Below are positions 35,563 through 45,487 of a stretch of 64,000 bases of DNA, piece after piece. Below the pieces are notes generated by a model. It worked only from the letters and a program-made list of their open reading frames with translations, was not told where the DNA came from and ran no database searches. This DNA is from Legionella gresilensis (GTDB taxonomy: Bacteria; Pseudomonadota; Gammaproteobacteria; Legionellales; Legionellaceae): contig NZ_CAAAHX010000005.1 of NCBI RefSeq assembly GCF_900639865.1, positions 186,001-250,000 on the forward strand, given 5' to 3'. Both the position numbers and the translations under genes were made by a program. Position 1 is the first letter of the stretch. Each line of letters starts with the position of its first letter.

Positions 35563-35568
35563 TATAAT
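35563..35568 (+). promoter_or_regulatory. -10 element of the fusA2 promoter
   Basis: A consensus TATAAT, 47 bases before the fusA2 start codon, in the context CCTGTATAATATG. The -35 is weak; TGCAAA at 35541-35546 would have 16-bp spacing. The short leader ends in AAGAG before the ATG. Confidence 0.6.
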
Positions 35569-35615
35569 ATGTGACTATTTTTTTAATCTATTTTATTTAA
35601 CATTATAAGAGTGCT

Positions 35616-37706
35616 ATGGCTGACTTAAACCTTTATAGAAACATTGGTATTTTCGCTCACGTAGATGCAGGCAAAACTACCACAACGGAACGTATTCTTA
35701 AACTTACGGGCAAAATTCATAAGATGGGTGAAGTTCACGAAGGTGAATCAACAACCGATTTCATGGAGCAAGAAGCAGAACGTGGTATTACTATTCAGTC
35801 AGCGGCAGTAAGCTGTTTCTGGAAAGGTACTCGTTTCAACGTTATTGACACCCCGGGACACGTCGACTTCACTGTAGAGGTTTACCGTTCACTAAAAGTA
35901 CTCGATGGCGGCATCGGTGTATTTTGTGGTTCTGGCGGTGTTGAGCCTCAATCAGAAACTAACTGGCGCTATGCAAACAATTCAAAAGTCTCTCGTTTAA
36001 TTTTTGTAAATAAACTTGACCGTGTTGGTGCAGACTTTTTGAGAGTTACTGAACAAATCAAAAAAATATTAGGCGCAAATCCATTAATTATGACGTTGCC
36101 TATTGGTATCGAAGATGACTTTGTCGGTGTTGTCGACTTATTAAGCCGTAAAGCTTACGTTTGGGATGAAACTGGCCAGCCTGAAAATTATGTTATTAAA
36201 GATGTGCCAGCCGATATGGTTGATGACGTTGAAATGTATCGTAGTCAACTTATTGAAACAGCACTTGAAATGGATGATGAGCTACTAATGGCTTACTTAG
36301 AGGGCGAAGAACCTTCTATCGAAGACATTAAGCGTTGCATTCGCAAAGGTACACTTGAATTAGCCTTCTTCCCCACATATTGTGGTTCTGCCTTTAAAAA
36401 TAAAGGAATGCAACTATTACTAGATGCAGTAGTTGACTACTTACCTGCCCCTCATGAAGTGAATCCACAACCTTTGACAAATGCTGAAGGTGAGCCAAAC
36501 GGTCAATTTGCTATTGTGTCTCGCGATGAACCATTCCGTGCTTTGGCCTTTAAAATTATGGATGACCGTTTCGGTGCTCTAACATTCGTACGTATCTACT
36601 CAGGAAAATTAAATAAGGGTGACACCATTCTTAATTCTTTTACTGGTAAAACTGAACGCGTCGGTCGTATGGTTGAGATGCAAGCGAACGAGCGTAATGA
36701 ATTGCAAAGTGCTGAAGCAGGCGACATTATCGCTATCGTAGGTATGAAAAACGTAAGAACTGGTCACACGCTTTGTGATCCTGATCATGAATGTACACTT
36801 GAGGCGATGATTTTCCCTGAACCAGTTATCTCTATTGCTGTTGCACCTAAAGATAAAAGCTCAACTGAAAAAATGGGTATCGCCATTGGTAAAATGGTCG
36901 CAGAAGATCCAACGTTTAGAGTTGAAACAGATCCAGACTCAGGTGAAACAATTCTTCGTGGTATGGGTGAATTACATCTTGATATTAAAGTAGATATTTT
37001 AAAGCGTACTTATGATGTTGAATTAATAGTTGGTCAACCACAGGTAGCTTATCGAGAAACTATAACTAGAGAAGTTCAAGACAGTTATACGCATAAGAAA
37101 CAATCGGGTGGTTCTGGTCAATACGGTAAAATTGACTATACGATTTCACCTGGTGAGCCAAACAGTGGATTTACTTTCACATCAACTGTTGTTGGTGGTA
37201 ACGTTCCTAAAGAATTCTTCCCAGCAATCGAAAAAGGTTTTCGTTCGATGATGGATAGTGGAACTTTGGCAGGTTTCCCTGTATTAGATGTGGCAATTAA
37301 CCTCACTGATGGTGGTTACCACCCTGTTGACTCTTCGGCAATTGCCTTTGAAATTGCTGCAAAAGGCGCTTTTCGTCAATCTATACCAAAAGCTGCTCCA
37401 CAATTACTTGAACCCATCATGAAAGTTGATGTATACAGTACAGAAGAAGATGTAGGTAACGTGATTGGTGATCTAAACCGTCGTCGCGGCATGATCTCTG
37501 CTCAAGAGCCTAGTGCAGCTGGTGTCCGTATTAAAGCTGATGTCCCTCTTTCAGAAATGTTTGGTTACATCAGTACATTGCGTACCCTTACCTCTGGCCG
37601 TGGTCAATTCTCAATGGAATTCTCCCATTATGCTCCATGCCCAGCCAATGTAGCTGAAGCAGTCATTGCTAAAGAGAAAGAAAAGAAAGCTGCAGCTAAC
37701 AAGTAA
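35616..37706 (+). CDS. fusA2: elongation factor G, second type (EF-G2)
   Basis: A 696-residue translational GTPase of the EF-G family. G1 is [10 protein letters not shown] (14-23), switch II DTPGH (78-82), G4 NKLD (132-135). Domains II-V follow, with the EF-G C-terminal [17 protein letters not shown] tail. It stands alone, not beside rpsL-rpsG-tufA as the main fusA does. The segments [20 protein letters not shown] and [20 protein letters not shown] are those of the second EF-G paralogue group in gamma-proteobacteria. It therefore looks like fusA2, whose division of labour (translocation or ribosome recycling) cannot be told from the sequence. A hairpin terminator follows. Confidence 0.85.
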   Translation: MADLNLYRNIGIFAHVDAGKTTTTERILKLTGKIHKMGEVHEGESTTDFMEQEAERGITIQSAAVSCFWKGTRFNVIDTPGHVDFTVEVYRSLKVLDGGIGVFCGSGGVEPQSETNWRYANNSKVSRLIFVNKLDRVGADFLRVTEQIKKILGANPLIMTLPIGIEDDFVGVVDLLSRKAYVWDETGQPENYVIKDVPADMVDDVEMYRSQLIETALEMDDELLMAYLEGEEPSIEDIKRCIRKGTLELAFFPTYCGSAFKNKGMQLLLDAVVDYLPAPHEVNPQPLTNAEGEPNGQFAIVSRDEPFRALAFKIMDDRFGALTFVRIYSGKLNKGDTILNSFTGKTERVGRMVEMQANERNELQSAEAGDIIAIVGMKNVRTGHTLCDPDHECTLEAMIFPEPVISIAVAPKDKSSTEKMGIAIGKMVAEDPTFRVETDPDSGETILRGMGELHLDIKVDILKRTYDVELIVGQPQVAYRETITREVQDSYTHKKQSGGSGQYGKIDYTISPGEPNSGFTFTSTVVGGNVPKEFFPAIEKGFRSMMDSGTLAGFPVLDVAINLTDGGYHPVDSSAIAFEIAAKGAFRQSIPKAAPQLLEPIMKVDVYSTEEDVGNVIGDLNRRRGMISAQEPSAAGVRIKADVPLSEMFGYISTLRTLTSGRGQFSMEFSHYAPCPANVAEAVIAKEKEKKAAANK

Positions 37707-37725
37707 GATTAATTACCAAATATTC

Positions 37726-37757
37726 AAAGCTCTGTCAGTTTATTCTGATGGAGCTTT
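37726..37757 (+). terminator. rho-independent terminator of fusA2
   Basis: AAAGCTC (37726-37732) pairs with GAGCTTT (37751-37757), with TCAG/CTGA pairing inside the stem and a short TTTATT loop, followed by TTTTGCT. Confidence 0.75.
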
Positions 37758-37869
37758 TGCTGTCTAATTAGATTAAGTATCAAATTTAAGAAAGTCGTTT
37801 AACTTGTCTATAAACTTTTCATACTCTATAAATTTTTCATACCATATTAATATATCCAATTAAGCTTAA

Positions 37870-38067
37870 TTGCTATTTAATTATGGTGTGGATGTAAACA
37901 AACCTCCCTATATCTTATCGCTACTTCAGTATGCATATGAGCCGAATAAACTCATTAATTGGCTCATATGGTATATATTTGATATTACTGATAGAGAACT
38001 TATACTTGCTCCACTATTACTTGTAGTTTTAACTTTGCCGTTTTTCATATTATTCTTTTTCTTTTAA
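37870..38067 (+). CDS. possible small protein with C-terminal membrane helix
   Basis: A 65-codon frame from TTG 37870. The product ends in a strongly hydrophobic segment (LILAPLLLVVLTLPFFILFFFF) preceded by YGVDVNKPPYILSLLQYA, which recalls the end of an ankyrin repeat. No good ribosome site. It could be the tail of a lost ankyrin-type membrane protein or a chance frame. It occupies the gap between fusA2 and the acquired phosphotransferase. Confidence 0.3.
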   Translation: MLFNYGVDVNKPPYILSLLQYAYEPNKLINWLIWYIFDITDRELILAPLLLVVLTLPFFILFFFF

Positions 38068-38089
38068 ACTATTTTCATGTAGATATTAT

Positions 38090-38851
38090 TCAAACTGCTC
38101 GAACTTGGCTAAGTCGTTTGACTGCGAATTCGTCGTCCCAGCAGACCGCAGCTTCCCATGCAGCTGATGCCTGCGCGGCAATATCGTATCTATTGTCGTC
38201 AAGATCAGCAGCGTTATAGGGTAACACTAAGTCTAGATCAGGAACATCGACATGGGACTCATCCCAATCAATTAGGGCAACTCGATTTGCGGTCATGCGG
38301 ATATTGCTTGGATTGGGGTCGCCGTGGACAACACAAGTCTCCCGTCCGACGAGTCGCGCCCACGCTGCTCGGCAGCGCGCAACGCCTTCAGGCGGCATCG
38401 CACCAAGATCGATTCTTGTTCCGGTATTAGAGTATAGGAAGTCAGTCGATGAGCGCCAACCCGGACGTTGTGGCCATCCTTGTGTCAACCGATGCAATTG
38501 GCTAAGTGTATCGGCCACGCAACGCCAGTCAAATTCTGTCTTAGGCACTTCACCCTCCATATATGTCATTACGACCAGACCGTTTGCGAACAATCGTCCA
38601 TCAGTCGTTGGAATTGGCTCTGGCACAGCCATACCCTTACGGTTAAGGTATTGAAGAAGCTCCGTTTCCCACTTAAGATCAGCATCGCTTCGAGTGCCGA
38701 GACGAGCGACTGCGAGGCGCCCATGAAGTCGCACACTCCATACATCATTGGCGACTCCACCAGAAAGTGGTTCGATACGAACTACATCTTCGCCCCACTG
38801 TTTGAGTACTTCCCATCCCGCTGAAACTGCTTTGATTTTTTGCTCAACCAT
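38090..38851 (-). CDS. aminoglycoside-phosphotransferase-family kinase, probably acquired
   Basis: A 253-residue small-molecule kinase of the APH fold. The catalytic loop is VVHGDPNPSNIR (H176, D178, N183) and the metal-binding Asp is in LIDWDES (D195); the N-terminal lobe has LSGGVANDVWSV and VARLG. The substrate is unknown: APH-family enzymes modify antibiotics, choline, thiamine and other alcohols. The gene is much richer in G and C than its neighbours, with GC-ending codons and long open frames on the opposite strand, an effect of that composition. This marks it as a recent foreign gene. ATG 38851 follows a weak site. Confidence 0.85.
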   Translation of the reverse strand: MVEQKIKAVSAGWEVLKQWGEDVVRIEPLSGGVANDVWSVRLHGRLAVARLGTRSDADLKWETELLQYLNRKGMAVPEPIPTTDGRLFANGLVVMTYMEGEVPKTEFDWRCVADTLSQLHRLTQGWPQRPGWRSSTDFLYSNTGTRIDLGAMPPEGVARCRAAWARLVGRETCVVHGDPNPSNIRMTANRVALIDWDESHVDVPDLDLVLPYNAADLDDNRYDIAAQASAAWEAAVCWDDEFAVKRLSQVRAV

Positions 38852-38986
38852 AGTCTTTATAAGAGACTCCTATTGTATAAATGATAGAAAAGTTTCATAA
38901 GACAAAGCCATATACTATTATATTTAACATCAAAAGCATTATAAAATTTAGTTTTTTAGTCTTAAGCAAATTTTAAGGAGATTTAT

Positions 38987-39667
38987 ATGAAAACTGCACT
39001 TATTACTGGTGCCAATAAAGGACTGGGTTTGGAATTTGCTCGTCAGCTTAAAGAAAAAGAGTATTATATTATAGGATGTTGCCGTAACCCATCAAAGGCA
39101 AGTGAACTAGAGACGTTGGCTGATGAATTGATTCAATTAGATGTAACCAGCGACAAAGATATAGCCTCTTTAAAAAAGACTTTAAATAACAGACCTATTG
39201 ATTTGCTTGTAAATAATGCCGGTACAAGTGGTGAGCAAGGCGTAACTATAGGCAATATTGATAGAAAAAACTTTCTTGAAGTTATCAATGTAAATTGTAT
39301 CGGCGTTGTGAAATTAAGTGATGCCTTGTTAACAAATATAGAGATGAGTGACGAAAAAAATATTTTAGTGATTAGTTCAGCTATGGGAAGTATTGCTGAA
39401 AATGAGCGCGGTAAATCTTATGCTTATCGTGCCAGTAAAGCAGCTCTAAATTGTGTCATGCGTAGTTTTGCTATAGATGTTCAAAATAAAGGCATTCATG
39501 TCATGCTAATTCATCCAGGGTGGGTAAGAACAGCAATGGGTGGGCCAGATGCGCCAATTGATGTAAAAACTAGTGTGGCAAAAATTCTTAAACAAGCAGA
39601 AAAAGAATTTGCTCATAGTCACGCAGAAAAACTACTTACTTATGAGGGCGATGTGATCGCTTGGTAA
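38987..39667 (+). CDS. short-chain dehydrogenase (C-factor-like)
   Basis: A 226-residue SDR enzyme. Cofactor motif TGANKGLGLEFARQL (residues 7-21), NNAGTSG, catalytic Ser in ISSAMGSI and YxxxK in YAYRASKAAL. A strong TAAGGAG precedes ATG 38987. The sequence resembles C-factor/CsgA-like SDRs, which are small NAD-dependent enzymes. Neighbours give no hint of the substrate. Its base composition is that of the host, unlike the gene before it. Confidence 0.88.
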   Translation: MKTALITGANKGLGLEFARQLKEKEYYIIGCCRNPSKASELETLADELIQLDVTSDKDIASLKKTLNNRPIDLLVNNAGTSGEQGVTIGNIDRKNFLEVINVNCIGVVKLSDALLTNIEMSDEKNILVISSAMGSIAENERGKSYAYRASKAALNCVMRSFAIDVQNKGIHVMLIHPGWVRTAMGGPDAPIDVKTSVAKILKQAEKEFAHSHAEKLLTYEGDVIAW

Positions 39668-39754
39668 CTAGATATTTAATTGGATAGGACTAACTTTTAG
39701 CAAGACCTACTTAATTAACTTAAGTTGAAAATCAAATAAGATGCTTACTATCTC

Positions 39755-40975
39755 TTAAGCTGTTAAAGTTAATTTAAGTGAAAAAGCATCATGTGTGCCT
39801 TTATTTATACCGGTTAAAATATTTTGCGTTGTCTTGATATCAATATTCTGCTTCTTGAAAAAGGCATGACCATAACTACCATCTAATGCAAGATTTTTCA
39901 TTAGCTGATACCCAATAGAAGAACCGACAACTAAACTATCACCTGTGCTTATTTGATACTTTCCATTAGAAGGTGATTGATTATAGGTAGTCGCCACCCT
40001 AACTATCCATTTAGTTGAAATATTATAAATAGTTCCTAAAGTCAAAAGCCAACTATTATGAAAGTTATAATTGATACGGGCTTGCGGATTGATAAAGATT
40101 CGCGACTCTGACTGGGTGGCAAAATTGTAAATATAAGCCTTTTTAAAAATATCCCACTGCAGATATTGAACAGTCCCTATGAAACCCAATTTTTCGTTTA
40201 GAAAATGACTAAGTGACAATACATTTCTAGCGGGTGTCCAGTACTTAAAATGATAATTATTCGAAGAAATACTAGGTAAACCCGTAATTGTACTCATCCC
40301 ATGTAAATGATAAGTAATAGCGCTACGATAATTAAATCCCAAGGCTGTTTTTTTGTCAGGCTTAATTAAAATCCCGAAATCACCACCTACACTTCGTCCT
40401 GTACTATCGTTTAGACTACGGCTTTCAGGAATATTTAAGCGGGTTAAACCTGATGAAAGAGGCTCTTGAATAAAATGTGCATAAGAGAAATTAAGGTTGC
40501 CTCCTATAGCGAGGTATTCATTTATTTTAATGCCCATTGCTGGAACTAAATCTAAATTATTCGTTTGATTACGAGCTTGAAAATAGCGAAGAATAGAATG
40601 ACCATCTAAGTCACGATTAAAATCATTAGCAACAATAGCAACACCGGTAGCAAATTTTTTACTTATAGGGATGCTAACGTAAATAGCGGGTAAGTAAAAA
40701 TTGGACTTTGTTGTGGTTTCCCCGTTTTCGCTAATCCCGGTAGGTAGTTTCTGCGCGCTTCCTGTAAAATGAAACTGCGCCCTTGCCAATGTGCCTAGAG
40801 CAATAAATTGTGGCTTAGGTATAATAGTTAATGCAGCTGGGTTAAAATAGACAGCTGTGGCATCTTTAACGACAGCTGTTCCAAGTGTTTGCTCAATAAA
40901 AGAAGCATGCAATGGTTTAGATAAGAATAAAAATCCTATAATTACGTAATATATAAAACTAGTTGGTCTTGCCAT
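39755..40975 (-). CDS. OmpP1/FadL-family outer-membrane transport protein
   Basis: About 406 residues from ATG 40975 (a TTG one codon earlier is also open). A signal peptide (about 1-25, IIGFLFLSKPLHA) is followed by the FadL N-terminal plug pattern ATAVYFNPAALTIIPKPQF and a series of amphipathic beta strands, ending in SLKLTLTA. FadL proteins take up long-chain fatty acids and other hydrophobic molecules through a barrel wall opening. Specificity is unknown. It is a single gene with no neighbouring fatty-acid genes. Confidence 0.85.
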   Translation of the reverse strand: MARPTSFIYYVIIGFLFLSKPLHASFIEQTLGTAVVKDATAVYFNPAALTIIPKPQFIALGTLARAQFHFTGSAQKLPTGISENGETTTKSNFYLPAIYVSIPISKKFATGVAIVANDFNRDLDGHSILRYFQARNQTNNLDLVPAMGIKINEYLAIGGNLNFSYAHFIQEPLSSGLTRLNIPESRSLNDSTGRSVGGDFGILIKPDKKTALGFNYRSAITYHLHGMSTITGLPSISSNNYHFKYWTPARNVLSLSHFLNEKLGFIGTVQYLQWDIFKKAYIYNFATQSESRIFINPQARINYNFHNSWLLTLGTIYNISTKWIVRVATTYNQSPSNGKYQISTGDSLVVGSSIGYQLMKNLALDGSYGHAFFKKQNIDIKTTQNILTGINKGTHDAFSLKLTLTA

Positions 40976-41079
40976 CAACGTCCAAGTAAATTAATTGTTA
41001 TTCTACTTTTAATACTGTTTCGACTAATTAAGATTAAATGAAAAATGACTCATTGAATACCTCAATGCGACAATTTACT

Positions 41080-42153
41080 CTAATGCAAAAAGGTCTTTTG
41101 GGAAAGAAGTTCTATTTCGAAATCCTCTTCTTTAAGAGCACTATTACCACTAAAAATGGTCTGTGGATAGGTAGAATACCTACTTGCTTTAGTAGTACTT
41201 TGATTTAAAGTAGTTAGTTTTTTAGTTAAAATAGCTTGTGTATATATTTTTTGCTTGTTTTCATTAATCATAGTTGTATTAGGCATTAAATCTTTAGCCG
41301 TTTGGAGTTCATGAACTGTCATCTGACTAGGCTTACTTCGCTTTCGCAACTCGCAATTCAATCTATATGTTGTATTACTTAAGTTTTTTATCTGTTTGCA
41401 CCAATCTGCTTTAGAAATATTTAATTCCGTATTTCGTGCTGCTACATCAGCCATATAAACAGCAGCTACTGTTGCGATAATTAGAACTGTAATTCCAACC
41501 CAAGGCATAACACTAAGGCCTGCCATTAATCCTAAACCTACTAACATTCCCACCACACCTGCAGACCCTCCAACTAAGGTGCCAAATGTACCGATAAAAC
41601 TTTGAAATGCAGCTTCATTTATTTTTTTTATTTCTTGAGAAGAATAAGATTTTATATTTATCTCATTAATTAAAAATTGATTAATATATTTTCGTAATAA
41701 CTGATTAAATAATCTAGGATCTAATTGATTAGATGTGTTACAGATCGTGGTAGAACTTAGAGATTGCAAGAAACGTGTAAATAATTTATCCCTATCTAAG
41801 TGTTCTAGTTCAATTGCCTTCTCTTCTAGTAAATTAGTAAAAGCAGTTTCTGTATTTAACATTTTAGATTGCTGCATTGTAATTAGAAGCGCAGTTAAAT
41901 TATCTAATAGTAGGTTTTCATACCTTTCTCTTTTTCTTTCTAACTCTTGCTGCTGCATTTTCATGTTTTGATAGCTTTTATACGCTATTGGAATACTGAT
42001 AAGTAAAAATGCACTACCACAAATACTACCTAATATAAACGCTGTTGTTCCACCAATCGCTAAATTAAAGACAGCACTTAAAATACCGAATATAGGCCAA
42101 GCTCCGTTGCCGGATCCAACTCCTTCTAAAACAGATTTAATTGTTGTCCTCAT
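41080..42153 (-). CDS. hypothetical protein with two hydrophobic hairpins
   Basis: A 357-residue protein. Hydrophobic segment pair one is at about residues 15-60 (IFGILSAVFNLAIGG and ICGSAFLLISIPIAY), followed by a coiled coil (QQQELERKRERYENLLL). Pair two is at about 185-235 (GTLVGGSAGVVGMLVGLGLMA, VMPWVGITVLIIATVAA). Glycine-rich hairpins on both sides of a helical core are common in Legionella effectors that insert in host membranes, but I recognise no specific family. ATG 42153 follows GGGG. Function unknown. Confidence 0.55.
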   Translation of the reverse strand: MRTTIKSVLEGVGSGNGAWPIFGILSAVFNLAIGGTTAFILGSICGSAFLLISIPIAYKSYQNMKMQQQELERKRERYENLLLDNLTALLITMQQSKMLNTETAFTNLLEEKAIELEHLDRDKLFTRFLQSLSSTTICNTSNQLDPRLFNQLLRKYINQFLINEINIKSYSSQEIKKINEAAFQSFIGTFGTLVGGSAGVVGMLVGLGLMAGLSVMPWVGITVLIIATVAAVYMADVAARNTELNISKADWCKQIKNLSNTTYRLNCELRKRSKPSQMTVHELQTAKDLMPNTTMINENKQKIYTQAILTKKLTTLNQSTTKASRYSTYPQTIFSGNSALKEEDFEIELLSQKTFLH

Positions 42154-42684
42154 TTAATTTTTACCCCTGTTTAATATTTAAATAAACGAATCCCTTCTTT
42201 TTTATTCTTTACAGAGCTAATTTTGGCGTTATTAACGGTGCTTAATGAAAAAATTAACAATATTATTAAACTTGATTTTTCATCAAGTTTTGTGCCAAAA
42301 GTAAAAACATTAATCGACGATAACAAAGAAAGACGGTGATTAAAAATCGAATGATTTAATAGCATCAATAGGAATGCTCTATTACGCCATACTGCTAACA
42401 AGCAAAAAGTTTTGAAAAATCAATCTAACTTTTAACAATAAAGATTAAATTTTTAATGGACATGCATTAGAGAAAAAACATATATTCAGTAAACATAGTC
42501 TGAGTTCTGTATGTTATATTGGAGAATGAAGTCTTGATTGCGCTACGCTGCATCAGGGCTACGATGGCTTATTTTTACCTTATAACCATTACTAATTATA
42601 CGATGAGGTGATTATCTCATCGCATGAAGATTATTATGTGACGAATTTTGATTATTATTCTGATTTAGAGACTTATAACTTAAG
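42154..42684. other. intergenic region without an evident gene
   Basis: 531 bases. A hairpin AAACTTGA (42268-42275) / TCAAGTTT (42283-42290) with a T-rich loop and downstream TTTTG lies in it, and a GC-richer repeat fragment with GCGCTACGCTGCATCAGGG near 42539. Short frames on both strands (for example 42171-42401, -) lack starts or ribosome sites. Confidence 0.5.
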
Positions 42685-43101
42685 TTAAACCGTACAAGAG
42701 CTATCTTGATGGTAATTTATAGCATAACCATTCTCAACTGCATAATTAATAATTTCCTTTCTCAAAGTCGATAAGTGATACATAAAATCGATATCACTAT
42801 TAACATAACCACCAAAAAACATGACTGTTTTGATGACTGCTTGCATAGCCATAGATTCTTTTTCAATACTTGGATGAAAGTTATCAATAAGTGGAAGCAT
42901 ATCAGAAAACGTGTCGGCCTCTCTTATTGCTTTAATAAACGCTTGGTTACGTCTAGAATCTCCGCTTGATAATGAATCTTTTTGCATGGTTTTAAACGTT
43001 TTTGAATTATTGCAAAATGCTTTAATTGCATTTTTTTCAGAAAGTGCGGCAAACCCTTCTGTAACAGCAGCAAAGAAACCACTTTCTTTATTAGCTCGCA
43101 T
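42685..43101 (-). CDS. hypothetical protein
   Basis: A 138-residue soluble protein with a good AAAGGAG site before ATG 43101. It is helical, with RRNQAFIKAIREADTFSDML and STLRKEIINYAVENGYAI, and ends in Cys-Thr-Val. No family was recognised. Its neighbours are also unknown genes and there is no sign of an operon. Confidence 0.55.
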   Translation of the reverse strand: MRANKESGFFAAVTEGFAALSEKNAIKAFCNNSKTFKTMQKDSLSSGDSRRNQAFIKAIREADTFSDMLPLIDNFHPSIEKESMAMQAVIKTVMFFGGYVNSDIDFMYHLSTLRKEIINYAVENGYAINYHQDSSCTV

Positions 43102-43204
43102 TCCTAACTCCTTTAATTGTCATTTATAAAGCTTTGGTGACTTTATAATAGGCTTAGAAGCAATACAATATTCACTTTGTCTTTTGTATAAATTTTTTAT
43201 TTTA

Positions 43205-44134
43205 TTATTTATATGCAACAACCGTTGGAAACATTTTTGCCTCATCATATATAAACTCTGCATTTTTAAAGCCTGCAGTAATTAACTGCTCTTTCGTTTG
43301 CTCTGATGATCGATAGCATTGAAATTTTGCTTCGATAATATCAGCAAAAATAATTTTTTGAGTTAGTAAATCACTTTGATTAACTTTAGATAAATCCCAT
43401 TCACAGTTTTTTGTTAAAGTTGGTGGATACGTTAAGAAACTTGCTACTAGTTGACCATCAGGTTTTAAAGCTTTGTAAAATTGGCGATATAACTCAGTTA
43501 CTTTTTCATCGTCAGGTTCATAAATATTTAATCCATTACTTGAAATCAAATCGAACTCACCTTGAAAACTAAGATTCCAAGCATCTTGTTGAACCAATTG
43601 GATAAAATTGGCTAGCCCTTGTTTCTCTGCAAGGACTTTCGCATCATTTAAAGTATTTGAATCATAATCAACGCCTGTTAAAAGGATGTCATCTATACTC
43701 TTATAATCTAGATAAAGAAGTTCTCCCATCATCCCAGAAGGAATACAGGCTAATTTCGCATGGTTTTTTACTCTTTTTTGATTTTCTCTTAAAAAGATTT
43801 CGAAGCGTTGTTGTGTCGCAAGTATTGTTGGTGCACGATTTAGCAAGAAATCTTCTAGTTTTGTTAGAGGTTCGCCACGGTTATTTTTTCCTGTTTTTCG
43901 TCCCCACCATGGATGAGTTAACATATAATGTGTCCAGTAACCATTAATACCTTGGTTTTGTAATAAATACTGTCCAAAATCAAATTGATTTAACTGGTCA
44001 AGGATCTCAATTTGAGCGAGAACGCTTATATAAGGTTTATCTCCTTGCTTCTTAATTCTCTCTTTAATTTTTTGAGTAGTGCTTTTAATTGTCATAGGAG
44101 AAATAATATGAGATATCAATCGTTCTTGTTTCAT
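43205..44134 (-). CDS. class I SAM-dependent methyltransferase
   Basis: A 309-residue protein. The first half is helical and the SAM-binding region is in the second half: motif I-like LACIPSGMMGELLYLDY, GVDYDSNTLNDAKVLAEKQGL (acidic loop), QQDAWNLSF (motif II), and FDLISSNGLNIYEPDD (motif III/IV). The final QLITAGFKNAEFIYDEAKMFPTVVAYK matches the C-terminal strand of many small-molecule methyltransferases. ATG 44134 follows AGGAATTAA. The substrate is unknown. Confidence 0.8.
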   Translation of the reverse strand: MKQERLISHIISPMTIKSTTQKIKERIKKQGDKPYISVLAQIEILDQLNQFDFGQYLLQNQGINGYWTHYMLTHPWWGRKTGKNNRGEPLTKLEDFLLNRAPTILATQQRFEIFLRENQKRVKNHAKLACIPSGMMGELLYLDYKSIDDILLTGVDYDSNTLNDAKVLAEKQGLANFIQLVQQDAWNLSFQGEFDLISSNGLNIYEPDDEKVTELYRQFYKALKPDGQLVASFLTYPPTLTKNCEWDLSKVNQSDLLTQKIIFADIIEAKFQCYRSSEQTKEQLITAGFKNAEFIYDEAKMFPTVVAYK

Positions 44135-44159
44135 TAAATTAATTCCTAAACAAGCGTAG

Positions 44160-44220
44160 TCTCGATGAAAGTCTGTAGGACCATCACGTAGGTTTCACTT
44201 CGTTGCACCCGGGCTACACT
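44160..44220. repeat. GC-richer intergenic repeat fragment
   Basis: Contains GTAGGTTTCACTTCGTTGCA and CCCGGGCTACAC, similar to the fragment near 42539. It looks like a piece of a dispersed element between the divergent methyltransferase and APH-like genes. Confidence 0.4.
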
Positions 44221-44339
44221 TTCGTATTACTTGATTATGTCTAAAAATTACAGCTTTCAATGTTCAATAATCTCATAATATTGATGAATAGCCTATTCTC
44301 TATATATGATTAATACTATTAATTAGTGTTTATGTTGAA

Positions 44340-45308
44340 ATGACAAATCATTTAGATATTATCAATTGGGCAACTGATTATTTAACTTCTAACGGTTATT
44401 TTTTGGTAGCGCAACCTGAAATAATTCAAGAAACGCCTTGGTCTAATGTTATTCGCTTACCTACCTCGCATGGTGATGTATATTTAAAACAACCAGCGCC
44501 ATTACTAGCTAATGAAGCTAACATTATTAAGTGTCTGGCTCATCGATGTAAAGCAAGCGTGCCTACTATTATTGCCAACCATTCTGATTTACATTGTTTT
44601 CTTATGCAAGATGCCGGACTGACCTTGCGTACCTATATAAGCGAAGAAGGTAAAACGGAATTATTATGTAAAGCCATTAAGCATTTCACTAATTTTCAGC
44701 GTTCCACTGAAGATAAGATTGAAGCGCTTCTCAATCTTACTATTCCGGATTGGCGCTTAAATCAAATACCCAGCTTGTATGCGAAAATAATCAATGATAA
44801 GGAATTTTTAAAAGCTGATGGGATGGAAGATAAGGAGCTAGATAAATTAAATTATTTAAGTCCTCTTGTAGCAGAACAAGTACATGAGTTATCGCAATAT
44901 GGCATCTGTGAAACGGTAGTTCAGCCTGATTTCAACACAAACAATATTTTAATTAATCCTAAAACACAGCAATTTACCATGATTGATTTAGGAGAGCTGG
45001 CTATTTCACATCCATTTTTTTCTCTACATCATTTTTTACATCAAACCACCATACATCATGGCGTGAAAGAACAGGATTATATATGGAATAAAATGTTAGA
45101 CGCCTGTACTACAAATTGGCTAGATTTGTGGCCAAGGGCTAAACTATTACAAATATATAAGCTATCTAAAATGTTATGGCCTATCTATGCTGCCTGTGCT
45201 AATTATCACTTTATGCACTGTGTTGATATTTTAGCTTTAAATGCTTGGTATGCTAAGAAACCTAATCGATTAGCTCGTACTTTGAGAGAATACTTGGCTA
45301 ATGCATAG
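44340..45308 (+). CDS. APH-fold phosphotransferase-like protein
   Basis: A 322-residue protein of the aminoglycoside-phosphotransferase/choline-kinase fold. The catalytic loop is VVQPDFNTNNIL (about 193-204), where D197 is kept but the usual His of HGD is Gln and Gly is Pro. The metal-binding Asp is in MIDLGEL (about D216). The ATP Lys is in VYLKQPAPLL. Residues 1-90 match the N-lobe pattern with LPTSHGDVYLK. It may be an active kinase for a small alcohol or a pseudokinase. Composition is host-like. No operon partner is seen. Confidence 0.75.
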   Translation: MTNHLDIINWATDYLTSNGYFLVAQPEIIQETPWSNVIRLPTSHGDVYLKQPAPLLANEANIIKCLAHRCKASVPTIIANHSDLHCFLMQDAGLTLRTYISEEGKTELLCKAIKHFTNFQRSTEDKIEALLNLTIPDWRLNQIPSLYAKIINDKEFLKADGMEDKELDKLNYLSPLVAEQVHELSQYGICETVVQPDFNTNNILINPKTQQFTMIDLGELAISHPFFSLHHFLHQTTIHHGVKEQDYIWNKMLDACTTNWLDLWPRAKLLQIYKLSKMLWPIYAACANYHFMHCVDILALNAWYAKKPNRLARTLREYLANA

Positions 45309-45487
45309 TGCTAGATTCTTATAACCGATATAATTATCTATCTTATTCTTCATCATGAATAAAGAAACGTTACCAGGAAGCTAAATTTAGCTCAAATAAT
45401 GCCATATACTTTGCACTCTATAACATTCTTGCTTGGTAATTTTATAGTTGAATACGATTAATTTTATTAAATGGAGCAAACTTTTTA

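Noticed and set aside
38158-38824. Several + strand open frames opposite the APH-family gene
   Set aside because: They arise because the acquired gene has high GC and few stop codons on its reverse; they lack ribosome sites and family motifs.
42171-42401. 76-codon minus-strand frame and a + strand frame in the same gap
   Set aside because: No ribosome site or start for either, and no recognised family; treated as noncoding.
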